This document shows, piece after piece, positions 1 through 7,275 of a stretch of DNA of 64,000 bases (its first letter is position 1; the number at the start of each line of letters is the position of its first letter). The stretch is taken from the NCBI GenBank assembly GCA_024280885.1, contig JAJRPF010000071.1, positions 62,001 through 126,000 of the forward strand. Reading direction: 5' to 3'. Below the pieces are notes generated by a model. It worked only from the letters and a program-made list of their open reading frames with translations. It had not been told where the DNA came from and searched no databases. Origin of the DNA: Planctomycetota bacterium. Lineage in GTDB: Bacteria; Planctomycetota; JAJSAM01; JAJVHW01. Both the position numbers and the translations under genes were made by a program.

Positions 1-1813
1 CCACTGTCGACGCGGCGTCGCGCGCACGCCCCTCGGCCGTCTCCACGGCGCTCTCCTGCGCGCGTACGTCGGGGACGGGTGCCGCGTCGGGCGGATCGGG
101 TAGTGCGTCGTACGCGGCGCGGGCGGCGGCGTGCGCACGATTGGCGGTGGCGACGGCCTGCTCGATCTCCTCGAGGCGCGCCTCGGCACGGTCGATCTCG
201 GGTATCCGCGCTGCCGCGACCTCGGCCTTGCGGAGATCCACGGTCGTCGCGGAAGCCTGCGTCTCGAGCTCCCCCACCGAGTTCCTCTGCAGGCCGAGTC
301 GGAGTTGGATCGGCCGGCGACGGGCGGCCGCCTCCTCCTGCGCACCGCGCGCGGCAACCATCTCGCGTTCGGCTTCGGCTCCCGCGGCGACGGCCGCCTC
401 GAGGTCGGGGATGCGTGCGGCGACGCGCTTCGCCTCCTGCAGCGCGAAGTCGGCCTCGGTGAAGCGGCGGTGCGCCTGGTCCTTCGCCTCACGTGCCGCC
501 TGGATCTGAGCGCGCACCTCGACGACCGACGCCGCGCGGGCATCGTCTTCGTCGAGAGTCGTCGTCGCCGTCGCGACCGGATCCGCCGCGACGCCGCTTG
601 AGATCCCGAGCAGTCCGCCGCGCAGTCCACGCACGCGCTCGTCGAGTCCCGCCGCCGTCCGGTGTTCCGCCTCCGTCAGGGCATCCGCCGCGCGATCGCG
701 GGCCCGCTCGGCATCGTGCGCTTCCGTCTCCAGACCGAGCACGCGCGCCTCCTGTTCGCGGCACCGAGCCATCGAAGTGCGCGCCGACTCGGCGCTGTCG
801 GCCCGGCGCTTCGCAGCCCCGTACTCTTCCAGTGAGCGCTTCTCGTCATCGTGCGTCGCGCGCATCTCCATGTCCGTCTCAGCGACACGCGTCTTCGCCG
901 CAGAGAGATCCTCGCGCAGATGGTCGAGGCGCTCTCGTAGGGCGATGACACCCGCGGCCTCTGCGCGGATCTCGTCGGAGCCGACGAGCGCGCCTTTGGT
1001 CGCGAGGTGTCGCCCTTGGGCATCGCGCACCGCGAGCTCCGCATCGGCGCACTTCTCGCGGGCCTCGTGCTTTGCGGCCCGCGCCGCTTCCGCGTTCTCG
1101 AACGCCTCGACGAGCGCTGAGTGCTGGCGCCGTGCGTCTGCGAGTTCGCCCTTGCGTAGGATCAGCTGCGCCTCGGCACCAGTTGCGACGTTGCGGGCGA
1201 AATCGACGTCCACCTCCGCCTCGTCTACCGGCGTCGCGCGTTCCCGTTCGCCCTTGACGCGCTCCACGTGCGCCTCCAGTCGCGCCCGCGCGTCCCGCGC
1301 GTTCTGCCGGGCGCGCTCGGCATACTTCTCGATGCCCTCGATACCGAGGGTGCGCAGTAGCGTTCCCTTGCGCTCGGACGTCGAGAGCGCGAGGAACCCG
1401 CCCGATCCCTGCGCGGAGAAGACGGTCGTCAGCAGCACGCTCGTCGGCGGCAGCGCTTCCTTTCTCCACGCGTCGAACGTGGAGACCTTCGCATCCGCGA
1501 GGACGGGCGCGCCGGTGCCGTTGGTGACGAGCGTCTCGCCCTTTCCGGAGACGCCGTCCACGCGCTGCGTGATCGTGACGTCGCCGACGCCGAGTTCGAC
1601 GAACGCGTCGCGTGCGGTGGCCAGATCGGTGAGTCGTCCGCGCGTCGGCGTCGTCCTGTCGATCGCACCGAGGACGCACTCGAGCAGCGTGCTCTTGCCT
1701 GCGCCGTTCGGGCCAGTGACCGCGATCAGGCGACCGGAGATCTCGCGGAAGTCGATGCGCGTCTCATCTCGGAACGGGCCGATTCCGCGGAGGGCGAGAG
1801 TGGTGAGCTTCAT
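1..1813 (-). CDS. SbcC/Rad50-like ATPase, N-terminal 604 residues (runs off left edge)
   Basis: I translated this from the ATG at 1813; the frame stays open to the window edge, so the stop and C-terminal half are missing. Residues about 31-38 read GPNGAGKS, a Walker A loop, inside the typical N-terminus of Rad50/SbcC proteins. About 120 residues later there is a Q-loop-like AQGSGGFLAL and then the family-typical LSTSERKGTLLRTLGI. The rest is Ala/Glu/Arg-rich and reads as coiled coil. The ABC signature and Walker B expected in the C-terminal lobe lie off the window. Its start overlaps the stop of the preceding gene (ATGA), and the metallophosphoesterase of the same operon is its expected nuclease partner in DNA-end processing during element replication or recombination. 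Confidence 0.85.
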   Translation of the reverse strand, partial: MKLTTLALRGIGPFRDETRIDFREISGRLIAVTGPNGAGKSTLLECVLGAIDRTTPTRGRLTDLATARDAFVELGVGDVTITQRVDGVSGKGETLVTNGTGAPVLADAKVSTFDAWRKEALPPTSVLLTTVFSAQGSGGFLALSTSERKGTLLRTLGIEGIEKYAERARQNARDARARLEAHVERVKGERERATPVDEAEVDVDFARNVATGAEAQLILRKGELADARRQHSALVEAFENAEAARAAKHEAREKCADAELAVRDAQGRHLATKGALVGSDEIRAEAAGVIALRERLDHLREDLSAAKTRVAETDMEMRATHDDEKRSLEEYGAAKRRADSAESARTSMARCREQEARVLGLETEAHDAERARDRAADALTEAEHRTAAGLDERVRGLRGGLLGISSGVAADPVATATTTLDEDDARAASVVEVRAQIQAAREAKDQAHRRFTEADFALQEAKRVAARIPDLEAAVAAGAEAEREMVAARGAQEEAAARRRPIQLRLGLQRNSVGELETQASATTVDLRKAEVAAARIPEIDRAEARLEEIEQAVATANRAHAAARAAYDALPDPPDAAPVPDVRAQESAVETAEGRARDAASTV

Positions 1814-2256
1814 CCGATGATCCCCTTCGTGTTCGGATCGACGCGCAGGTCCGCACGGCAGTCGGGGCACGTGATCCGGAACCCCGGAAGATCCACGTCA
1901 ACCTTGACGGCGCGTCCGTCTCGGACCTCAAGCCGCCAGACGTCGTCTCGCTCCTCGCCGCTTGCCTCAAGGAAACCGATCACGGCGAAGTCAGGCCGCT
2001 GTGCCCGCATGTGGTCGAGCACGAAGTTGACCTGGCCGACCATGTCGCAGGACTTCTCTGATCCGTCCCAGCAGATGCCACCGAAGTCAGGCGTGACCTT
2101 GAGGTCGAGATAGCCCCAGTGCGCGTTCGTGGGAGCACCCCACTCTGGGTGTTCGCGCCGGTCCTCCCCGAAGATCGCAGAGAGAGCGCGTAGTTGCTCG
2201 ATGCCCACCTCGCCGCCGAAGGCGAGAGCGCCTTTGAAGTTCGTCGTGTATCCCAT
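1810..2256 (-). CDS. Hypothetical element protein, 148 aa
   Basis: No family function is recognised with certainty. The protein starts MGYTTNFKGALAF at the ATG at 2256, and a longer upstream reading looks like shadow. It has a Trp/Asp-rich middle (WGYLDLKV, ICWDGSEKSC) and ends with one CPDC knuckle followed by RVDPNTKG, so a zinc or redox site is possible but incomplete. Proteins of this general shape occur next to recombination genes in phages. It lies between the 77-residue protein upstream (1 nt between genes) and the SbcC-like ATPase downstream (4-nt ATGA overlap), so it is part of the same translationally coupled operon. Confidence 0.7.
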   Translation of the reverse strand: MGYTTNFKGALAFGGEVGIEQLRALSAIFGEDRREHPEWGAPTNAHWGYLDLKVTPDFGGICWDGSEKSCDMVGQVNFVLDHMRAQRPDFAVIGFLEASGEERDDVWRLEVRDGRAVKVDVDLPGFRITCPDCRADLRVDPNTKGIIG

Positions 2257-2257
2257 G

Positions 2258-2491
2258 TCAGTTCTCCGAGGGCGCGCCGGGGCGCCCTTCCAATCGATCT
2301 GCCGTCTCGCGCATCGACGCGATGACGTCATCGCGGTCCGCGTTCGACACGTAGTGCGCACCCTGCCCCTCGATTGAGTCGCCCGTCCACACGAGCAACG
2401 TGAAGAGTGCGCCGTCAGGGAGAGAGGCGTCGATGGCGTTCGCGATCACCTGCAGGCGCGTCCGGACCACGTTGCCGGTGTCACGCGGCAT
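2258..2491 (-). CDS. Small acidic hypothetical protein, 77 aa
   Basis: The start at 2491 (MPRDTGNVVRTRLQV) overlaps the end of the preceding small gene. The sequence is predicted soluble, with no signal peptide or membrane segment and no recognised motif. It ends one base before the next gene's ATG. The tight packing on both sides, rather than similarity, is the reason for calling it a real gene of the element's leftward operon. Confidence 0.6.
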   Translation of the reverse strand: MPRDTGNVVRTRLQVIANAIDASLPDGALFTLLVWTGDSIEGQGAHYVSNADRDDVIASMRETADRLEGRPGAPSEN

Positions 2492-2630
2492 CGGTGGCGT
2501 CCTCCCGCTTCACCGGGACCCGGTCGGCCAGCGCCTTCGTGGACCCCGCGGTGTAGATGTCGTGGGCGGCGCACCAGTAGTAGCCCTGCACGCATCCGCA
2601 CTCGTACCGCGTGCCTTCTCTCTCACCCAC
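2481..2630 (-). CDS. Zinc-knuckle-like micro-protein, 49 aa
   Basis: I found this very short gene by reading the gap between two overlapping neighbours. It starts at GTG 2630, inside the stop of the upstream gene (GTGGGTGA), and stops at 2481, inside the first codons of the next gene. The product contains YECGCVQGYYWCAAHD, a C-x-C...C-x2-H pattern that could bind one metal ion. Both overlaps match the coupling style of the rest of the operon, which supports it despite the length. The function is unknown. Confidence 0.5.
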   Translation of the reverse strand: MGEREGTRYECGCVQGYYWCAAHDIYTAGSTKALADRVPVKREDATDAA

Positions 2631-2853
2631 CGGCCACCTCCGCATCCCGCAGATCGCGGTACCGGTCCCATGCCTCGCAGCACGATACCTGCGCGTCGTG
2701 GTGCGCGCCGGCGAGCGACTCGTGCTGCTCCTCAGGAGCGACGGCGGAGATCGTCTTGTCTTCGAGCTTCCGGATCGCGTACTCGGCGTCCAGCCACGCC
2801 TGACCGGCGACCTCCAGGGCGCTTCGCTTCGTTGCCCGCGTATCTCTGTCCAT
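2623..2853 (-). CDS. Small helical hypothetical protein, 76 aa
   Basis: It starts MDRDTRATKRSALEV at 2853, overlapping the stop of the nuclease gene by TGATG. It is rich in Ala, Glu, Asp and Arg and probably all-helical, with no membrane segment. A much longer reading in the same frame (to 3948) is shadow, because it lies antisense-like across the nuclease in another frame with Arg/Pro-rich nonsense. Role unknown; co-expression with the SbcCD-like pair suggests an accessory role. Confidence 0.6.
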   Translation of the reverse strand: MDRDTRATKRSALEVAGQAWLDAEYAIRKLEDKTISAVAPEEQHESLAGAHHDAQVSCCEAWDRYRDLRDAEVAGG

Positions 2854-4040
2854 CAGATCCCCTCCTGCACTTCCCCGACCTTCGCGAGCAGCCGCTCCCG
2901 TCGGTCGTCTCCCATCTCCGGATCCGTCACGGTCCACATCGAGCGGAGCTTCGCGTCGAGACCGACGGCCTCGGCGATCTGCGGAGCGCGCGCGCGGACG
3001 GTCGGGCGGACCTGCTCCTCGAGCTTGACTTCGAGGGCACCCCACTTCTCCAGCGCTTCGGTGACGAGTGCGGCCGTGTACGCGCGCGCGGCGTCGCGGT
3101 GGTCGGCATCGACCGTGTAGCGCAGTCTCGCCTCGGCCCCGCGTAGGGTGTCGGCGTACCAATGCGCCCCGGCTTCGAAGACGAGCGAGCCGCGCTCTGC
3201 ATCCCACCGCGCCTCGACGAGTACCATCGGAGTCGCAGGCGTCGGCACCCGTTCCCACCCGACCAGGCGACGGCCGTCGAACTCGAGAACGACGAACCCC
3301 TTCGGCTCCTGCTCGCCCTTCGAGTACGCGGTCCGACGCGGGCTGCCGCACATGATGACCGGCACGACGCGCCCGTCCGCCGCGGTGAACTCCCACTCGC
3401 ACGGACGGTGCCCATGCCCGAGGACGACAACATCCGCATCCGCGAGGGCCAGGTCCTCGACGGAGAGTTCGAAGTCGCAGCCGACCATCGGTGGCTGGTC
3501 CGGGCCGGTCACGTATCCGGTCGGGATCATGTGCGCCATGAGGATGCGCGGGATACCTTCCGGCCACTGCGTCGCGAAGCCGCGCAGGACGTCGCGCATG
3601 AACTCGCTCGTGCGCTGGTTGAGATCCTCGCGCGTCGTTTCGAGCCCGTGCGCCTTTGCCCATGCGAGAAGCGCCCCGCGCCGCGCCCAGGGGAGCATGG
3701 CGGTCGATGCTTTCTGGCCGTGCACCATGCGCGGCGTCGTCGCGACGTGCACGGGGTTGATGGTGTGGACCAGCGCGAGCTCCTGGCAGAACTCCGGCTC
3801 CTCGTGGTTGCCCTCGCACGTCACGAGGGGCCGGTCGGCCGCGATCCGCTGGACCCAATGGAAGAGGTAATCGCGGTCCTCGTGCGTCGATCGACGCTCC
3901 GTCCAATCCCCAGCGTGAAGGACGAGGTGGACGTCGCGACGCTCGCACTCGTCGGCGATGAAGTCCATGACCCGGTCATGCTCTTCGACCCGCGAGTTCG
4001 GGTCGCGCTGGTTGTCGGCCAAGGCGGCGATGCGGATCAT
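2853..4040 (-). CDS. SbcD/Mre11-like metallophosphoesterase (exonuclease subunit)
   Basis: The 395-residue protein has the calcineurin-like phosphoesterase motifs in order: ALADNQRD near the N-terminus (in place of the usual DxH), HAGDW, CEGNHE, MAHM and GHGH. These ligate two metal ions in Mre11/SbcD nucleases. The last 90 residues are charged and helical, as in the capping and partner-binding part of SbcD. Start ATG 4040 (MIRIAALADN) was chosen over an upstream in-frame ATG because it overlaps the stop of the previous gene. With the Rad50-like ATPase downstream it forms a two-subunit nuclease for processing DNA ends or hairpins, comparable to phage T4 gp47/gp46. The first motif reads D-N-Q rather than D-x-H, so activity should be treated with some caution. 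Confidence 0.85.
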   Translation of the reverse strand: MIRIAALADNQRDPNSRVEEHDRVMDFIADECERRDVHLVLHAGDWTERRSTHEDRDYLFHWVQRIAADRPLVTCEGNHEEPEFCQELALVHTINPVHVATTPRMVHGQKASTAMLPWARRGALLAWAKAHGLETTREDLNQRTSEFMRDVLRGFATQWPEGIPRILMAHMIPTGYVTGPDQPPMVGCDFELSVEDLALADADVVVLGHGHRPCEWEFTAADGRVVPVIMCGSPRRTAYSKGEQEPKGFVVLEFDGRRLVGWERVPTPATPMVLVEARWDAERGSLVFEAGAHWYADTLRGAEARLRYTVDADHRDAARAYTAALVTEALEKWGALEVKLEEQVRPTVRARAPQIAEAVGLDAKLRSMWTVTDPEMGDDRRERLLAKVGEVQEGI

Positions 4041-4297
4041 GACGCACCCGCCTTTTCGCGCGCCATCGCCATGAACTCGCGAGCCGCCGCGACGAATGGG
4101 ATCAGCTTCGAGAGGAGCTTCTGCGCCGCCTCCCGATCGCCGAGGTGATCGCGCCACGCGGTCGGGTCCGTGAAGCACCCGAACGCGTCCGCCTGTTGCA
4201 GGGCACGGAGCGCGCCCTGGTAGTCCGTCTCGTCGTCCGCAACCTGCGCGAGTAGGCCAGCGCGCTGCATGACGACCTGGAACTCCGCCTCAGTCAC
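4037..4297 (-). CDS. Hypothetical protein, 86 aa
   Basis: It starts at GTG 4297 (coding VTEAEFQVVMQRAG), overlapping the stop of the putative annealing protein by GTGA, and its own stop overlaps the nuclease start by ATGA. The product is predicted helical and soluble. No motif is recognised. Upstream in-frame codons exist but read as Arg/Gly-rich shadow. Confidence 0.6.
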   Translation of the reverse strand: MTEAEFQVVMQRAGLLAQVADDETDYQGALRALQQADAFGCFTDPTAWRDHLGDREAAQKLLSKLIPFVAAAREFMAMAREKAGAS

Positions 4298-5211
4298 AGC
4301 ACGCCACCCGCGCTCTGTCGCCGAGCCCCCTCCTCGCCGACTGCCGCCACGATTTCCTGGACTTCGGAGAGTTGGTTCTCCGGCACCGCACCGTTGTCCA
4401 ACGCGTCGCGCAGTCGGCTGTGGCACGCGTCGAGTTCGTCGTCAGTCAGGTCGGTGACGCGCTTACCCGCGCCGGGGAGTTTCGTGCCGGGGATAACGAA
4501 GACGGCGGGCGTCGCATCGCGCACGACCGCCTGGGCGGTGTGGATCTCTCCAGTCTCGTTGTCGACCGTCTCGCCGGGTCGCGCGGCGCCGCCGTAGAGG
4601 GCCTCCTGGGCAGCGTCGGCCGCGCCCGGCTCCGCTTCTGTGCGATAGACCTTGCAGACGTACATCTGCAACCCGATCGCCCCCTCGGATTGCGTCCGCT
4701 TCACACAGGCGTCGGCGATCGCCCGAGACTTCGCACGCGTGATCGTATGCTCCTGGATCTTCTTCCTCATCCGGTTCAGTTCGCCAGCGGTCTTCACGCC
4801 GTGCGTCGCCTCGTCGCGGAGATCGAGTTGCGCGTCGCCAGATATGCTGCGCCACGCACCCGAGTAGTCCCGGTAGCGACCGCCGACCGACACGGAGCAC
4901 ACGTGTGGGTGAACGAACCCGTCGAGGCGTCGCGTTTGCATCGAGTCCCACTCGATGCCAATGCCCGCGGCGAGCTTCTTCAGGAACGCGGCCGTGTAGC
5001 ACCGCTTCTTGCTCGAGAACTCCACGTAGACGTCGTCGTCGGTCGGCGTTACGGCCGTGATGATGGCGCCGTAGCCTTCAGCGAGTCCGGAGCAGAGCAG
5101 CGTCCCTCCAGGGGCCACCACCGGGCCGAGTTCGTTCAGGGCCTGGAGCGCCTGCGTGATCGAGCCCGGGCTGTCTTTCACGCCGCAAAGCGCCAGTGCA
5201 TTCTCTGTCAT
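4294..5211 (-). CDS. Putative single-strand annealing / recombination protein, 305 aa
   Basis: The protein starts MTENALALCGVKD at 5211 behind a good ribosome site (GAAGGAGA). The middle shows an ERF/Rad52-style pattern: a glycine-rich sheet segment (SVGGRYRDYSGAWRSI) followed by a basic helix (ITRAKSRAIADACVKRTQS), like the AKxRAxxxAC element that closes the core of many phage annealing proteins. The C-terminal 100 residues are acidic and probably flexible, as in several SSB-like or annealing proteins. The position ahead of an SbcCD-like nuclease also fits, since phage annealing proteins commonly neighbour an exonuclease. The assignment rests on pattern and context, not clear homology; a DNA-binding protein of another type is possible. 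Confidence 0.45.
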   Translation of the reverse strand: MTENALALCGVKDSPGSITQALQALNELGPVVAPGGTLLCSGLAEGYGAIITAVTPTDDDVYVEFSSKKRCYTAAFLKKLAAGIGIEWDSMQTRRLDGFVHPHVCSVSVGGRYRDYSGAWRSISGDAQLDLRDEATHGVKTAGELNRMRKKIQEHTITRAKSRAIADACVKRTQSEGAIGLQMYVCKVYRTEAEPGAADAAQEALYGGAARPGETVDNETGEIHTAQAVVRDATPAVFVIPGTKLPGAGKRVTDLTDDELDACHSRLRDALDNGAVPENQLSEVQEIVAAVGEEGARRQSAGGVL

Positions 5212-5224
5212 CGTCGTCTCCTTC

Positions 5225-5443
5225 TCATTTCGGTCGTTGGCAATCTCGGCACGTCGAACTCACGTCCGCACACCCCTGGCAGATCAGGGCGCCGCCGCAC
5301 GCCGTCACTGCTGGCCGTCGGTCGCACCCGGGCTCTTCGCAGCGCGTGATCGCGACGGTGCGCACGACGGGGTCCTTCGGCCTGCACGTCGGGCGGGCGC
5401 GGCGGCGGGAGAGCCAGCGGCGGAGGAGGGCGGCGGGCCTCAT
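5225..5443 (-). CDS. Cys-rich zinc-binding protein, 72 aa
   Basis: It starts MRPAALLRRWLSRRR at 5443, overlapping the stop of the preceding (broken) gene by ATGA. After a basic N-terminus come eight cysteines with spacings that suggest two zinc sites: RCEEPGCD, ACGG...CQGCAD and TCRDCQ. Treble-clef or ribbon micro-proteins like this are common in phage early operons, often as nucleic-acid or host-protein binders; no specific target can be inferred. Confidence 0.65.
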   Translation of the reverse strand: MRPAALLRRWLSRRRARPTCRPKDPVVRTVAITRCEEPGCDRRPAVTACGGALICQGCADVSSTCRDCQRPK

Positions 5444-5729
5444 GACAGCGCCGCCAACTGCTGGGCAGCGCAAGGGCCGCAGATCCCGTGCGACACGCGA
5501 TGGCCCGCGGCCTCGATCTGCGCGGTGAACCGCTTCGCCTCCGGACACCATGCGCACACGGTGACCAGGATGCGCACACGGTGACCAGGCGGGATTCGAC
5601 GACAGCCGGCTCCAGCCCCTCGTAGAGAAAAGGGGAATGTGATGTGGAGTGTGAAGAACCGGACTTGCGGCGCGAGGTACGCGCACCGGCCATCGTCTTG
5701 GGAGGGAGGGTACGAGCTGGGTCGGTCAC
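5440..5729 (-). pseudogene. Small zinc-ribbon gene broken by a 20-bp tandem duplication
   Basis: Start GTG 5729 overlaps the previous stop by GTGA, and the stop at 5440 overlaps the next start by ATGA, so the gene's ends are both well defined. The frame from 5729 reads ...PFLYEGLEPAVVESRLVTV and then runs into shadow at an exact 20-bp repeat (5550-5569, 5570-5589). The frame ending at 5440 reads CAWCPEAKRFTAQIE... GICGPCAAQQ. Removing one repeat copy joins the two (VVESRLVTVCAWCPEAKRF) and gives a continuous 89-residue protein with two CxxC pairs. It is therefore either a frameshifted gene, a reversible repeat switch or an assembly artefact. GTG 5577 could also start a 45-residue remnant. Confidence 0.7.
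5550..5589. repeat. Exact 20-bp tandem duplication
   Basis: The 20 bases at 5550-5569 are repeated without change at 5570-5589. Since 20 is not a multiple of three, the duplication shifts the frame of the zinc-ribbon gene in which it lies. Confidence 0.95.
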
Positions 5730-5908
5730 GATGCACGACCATCCGGAATGGCGAGTGCGCCGACACCCGTCGCCATCGCGAGGACGTACGTCAGCCACGC
5801 GGTGTTCGCGAGCTTCTGGTCCCCGCGATCCGCCCAGAGATCGGCGTAGAGAAGGCCGGTCGCGGCGAGGACCATGAGCGCGGCCGCGACGGTGAGGACG
5901 CGACTCAC
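5726..5908 (-). CDS. Two-span membrane micro-protein, 60 aa
   Basis: It starts at GTG 5908, overlapping the stop of the upstream small gene (TCGTGAGT). It has two hydrophobic stretches, LTVAAALMVLAATGLLYA and AWLTYVLAMATGVGALAI, joined by a charged loop, giving a helical hairpin in the inner membrane. No function is recognised. Small membrane proteins in early operons of temperate phages are sometimes exclusion or holin-like factors, but nothing here distinguishes these. Confidence 0.6.
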   Translation of the reverse strand: MSRVLTVAAALMVLAATGLLYADLWADRGDQKLANTAWLTYVLAMATGVGALAIPDGRAS

Positions 5909-6066
5909 GACAACACCGCCAAAGCAGCACCGGCCAGCGCGACGGCGATGCAGCAGAGACCGAGCACCAGCAGGTGCCGACGGCTCGCTCCGCCGCGTGA
6001 CGGGCAGCGGCAGACGACGTCGCAGCGGCAGCGTGTGGGCAGCGCGGTGGCGTTATTGGTGTCCAT
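5905..6066 (-). CDS. Cys-rich membrane micro-protein, 53 aa
   Basis: I read this gene directly in the gap between its neighbours. It starts at ATG 6066 behind GGGAGG and ends in a GTGA overlap with the next gene. The N-terminal half holds four cysteines in a CRCDVVCRC cluster, which could bind metal. The C-terminal half is one membrane span (HLLVLGLCCIAVALAGAALA). Function unknown. The ribosome site and coupled stop make it a convincing gene in spite of its size. Confidence 0.55.
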   Translation of the reverse strand: MDTNNATALPTRCRCDVVCRCPSRGGASRRHLLVLGLCCIAVALAGAALAVLS

Positions 6067-6079
6067 TTCAGCCTCCCTT

Positions 6080-6346
6080 TCAGGCTCTCGGTTTAGGTGT
6101 CCGCGCGGTCTCCCGCGGCGGCCCGTTTTCGGTGACGAGCGACTCGCGCATGCTCTCCACGAGCGCGTCGCTGATGTCCTTCGGTATCTCGTCGGCGCCC
6201 AAGAGCGCGGTGGACTCGCCGGGCATTGGAATGACCAGATCGATGTTGACGCCGCGCCGCTCGATCTTGCGCTCCAGGTCCAGAAGCGCGGTCCGCGTCC
6301 ACGGCCTGCCGCCGAGGATCAGGACGACGGGGCTCTCGGCGGTCAT
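6080..6346 (-). CDS. Hypothetical protein, 88 aa, first gene of leftward operon
   Basis: It starts MTAESPVVLILGG at 6346 and reads as a small soluble alpha/beta protein (hydrophobic strand VVLILGG, then basic helix LERKIERRG, then strand DLVIPMP). That order resembles a Rossmann-like beta-alpha-beta unit, but no family is recognised. It heads the leftward gene series, divergent from the first lipoprotein gene, so its promoter should lie in 6347-6400. Confidence 0.6.
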   Translation of the reverse strand: MTAESPVVLILGGRPWTRTALLDLERKIERRGVNIDLVIPMPGESTALLGADEIPKDISDALVESMRESLVTENGPPRETARTPKPRA

Positions 6347-6359
6347 GCTGCGCCTCGCC

Positions 6360-6389
6360 TTGCGCTCAGAGACAGCGGCCCGTTAGGAT
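6360..6389 (+). promoter_or_regulatory. Promoter of first lipoprotein gene
   Basis: TTGCGC (6360-6365), an 18-nt spacer and TAGGAT (6384-6389) match the boxes and spacing upstream of the next two rightward genes. The start codon follows at 6415. Confidence 0.55.
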
Positions 6390-6414
6390 CCCCTCCGAAG
6401 AAGAGGAGGACACG

Positions 6415-6753
6415 ATGAAGCGAGTTCTGTTGGTCGCGGCTCTGGCCATGCTGCTGCTTCTCGGTAGCGGCTGCTGCGCATTCGCGAATCTCCGCTATTG
6501 GCGGGTACTCGACTTGGACGGTGGTCGCACGTACTACATCGCCGACACGAACGCCTTGCCACTGGCGAAGACCAACGGAGCGCACTTCGTCTCGACGGAC
6601 GGGAAGTTCGTCAAGATCTCCCGCTACGAACTCGAACCCATGTCGCGGGCCGAGTGGGAGGCGGCCTCGCGCGCCACGGCGGAAATCGAGTACGTCTACT
6701 ACCCGGGCCAAGGCAGCGCCGCGTGTGGGGCTGTGATCAAACTCACCGACTGA
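6415..6753 (+). CDS. Small lipoprotein, 112 aa
   Basis: The N-terminus MKRVLLVAALAMLLLLGSGC is a signal peptide ending in a lipobox (LGSGC), so the mature protein should be lipid-anchored outside the inner membrane. The mature part is about 90 residues with strand-like segments (YWRVLDLDGGRTYYIA, EIEYVYYPG) and no recognised domain. The gene has its own promoter and a strong ribosome site (AGAGGAGG). A single exported protein with a private promoter inside a prophage fits a 'moron', a gene expressed from the lysogen, for example to block superinfection or alter the host surface. This is an inference from context only. Confidence 0.65.
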   Translation: MKRVLLVAALAMLLLLGSGCCAFANLRYWRVLDLDGGRTYYIADTNALPLAKTNGAHFVSTDGKFVKISRYELEPMSRAEWEAASRATAEIEYVYYPGQGSAACGAVIKLTD

Positions 6754-6782
6754 CCCCATCTCTGTCCGCCGAGCGGGTGCGT

Positions 6783-6812
6783 TTGCGCGTGGCGCCGAGG
6801 ACCGCGTACCAT
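6783..6812 (+). promoter_or_regulatory. Promoter of second lipoprotein gene
   Basis: TTGCGC (6783-6788), an 18-nt spacer and TACCAT (6807-6812). Same -35 box and spacing as at 6360 and 7227. Confidence 0.55.
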
Positions 6813-6834
6813 CCACGAAGAAGAGGAGGGCACG

Positions 6835-7197
6835 ATGAAGAGAGTAATCACGATTGCGGCACTGGCCGTCGCGCTGGGCATGACGACGGGCTGCCAGACG
6901 CGGATGGGCGACTTCACCTTCGCCTCGACGAAGAACATCGAACTGAACCGGATGGGATCGTACGAGCGCACCGGTCAACGAGTCGTCGGCGAAGACTACA
7001 AGCCGATCATTCTCTTCTTCAACACGGGGATGCCGAACGCCGAAGAGGCCGCAGACAACGCGATCGAATCCGTGCCGGGCGGCGTCGCGTTGGAGAACGT
7101 CGTCGTCACCATGAGCTGGTGGTACATCCCGCTGATCTACGGGCGCTACATCATGGAAGTCGAGGGCAACGTGATCGTTGATCCGGCGCTCAAGTAG
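6835..7197 (+). CDS. Small lipoprotein, 120 aa (TRL-like)
   Basis: The signal peptide MKRVITIAALAVALGMTTGC ends in a lipobox. The mature protein contains GDFTFASTKNIELNR, a pattern that resembles small TRL-type (tRNA-associated locus) lipoproteins of Gram-negative bacteria; I hold this only loosely. The untranslated leader (CGAAGAAGAGGAGG) is almost identical to that of the upstream lipoprotein gene, so the two control regions are paralogous although the mature proteins are not obviously alike. The gene has its own promoter at 6783-6812. Confidence 0.65.
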   Translation: MKRVITIAALAVALGMTTGCQTRMGDFTFASTKNIELNRMGSYERTGQRVVGEDYKPIILFFNTGMPNAEEAADNAIESVPGGVALENVVVTMSWWYIPLIYGRYIMEVEGNVIVDPALK

Positions 7198-7226
7198 CCC
7201 GAGATCCGCACGCTGAATGGCGACGT

Positions 7227-7256
7227 TTGCGCGCGCCATCGAAGAGGGCGTATCCT
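7227..7256 (+). promoter_or_regulatory. Promoter of zinc-ribbon membrane protein gene
   Basis: TTGCGC (7227-7232), an 18-nt spacer and TATCCT (7251-7256). Its position makes an ATG at 7261 almost coincident with transcript start, which favours the later ATG at 7276 as the true start codon. Confidence 0.55.
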
Positions 7257-7275
7257 CCACATGGAGGTGTACGCG

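Noticed and set aside
777-1820. Long plus-strand frame (347 codons) opposite the SbcC-like gene
   Set aside because: Ser/Arg/Ala-rich composition with no motif; it is the antisense shadow of a gene with clear Walker A and Q-loop segments.
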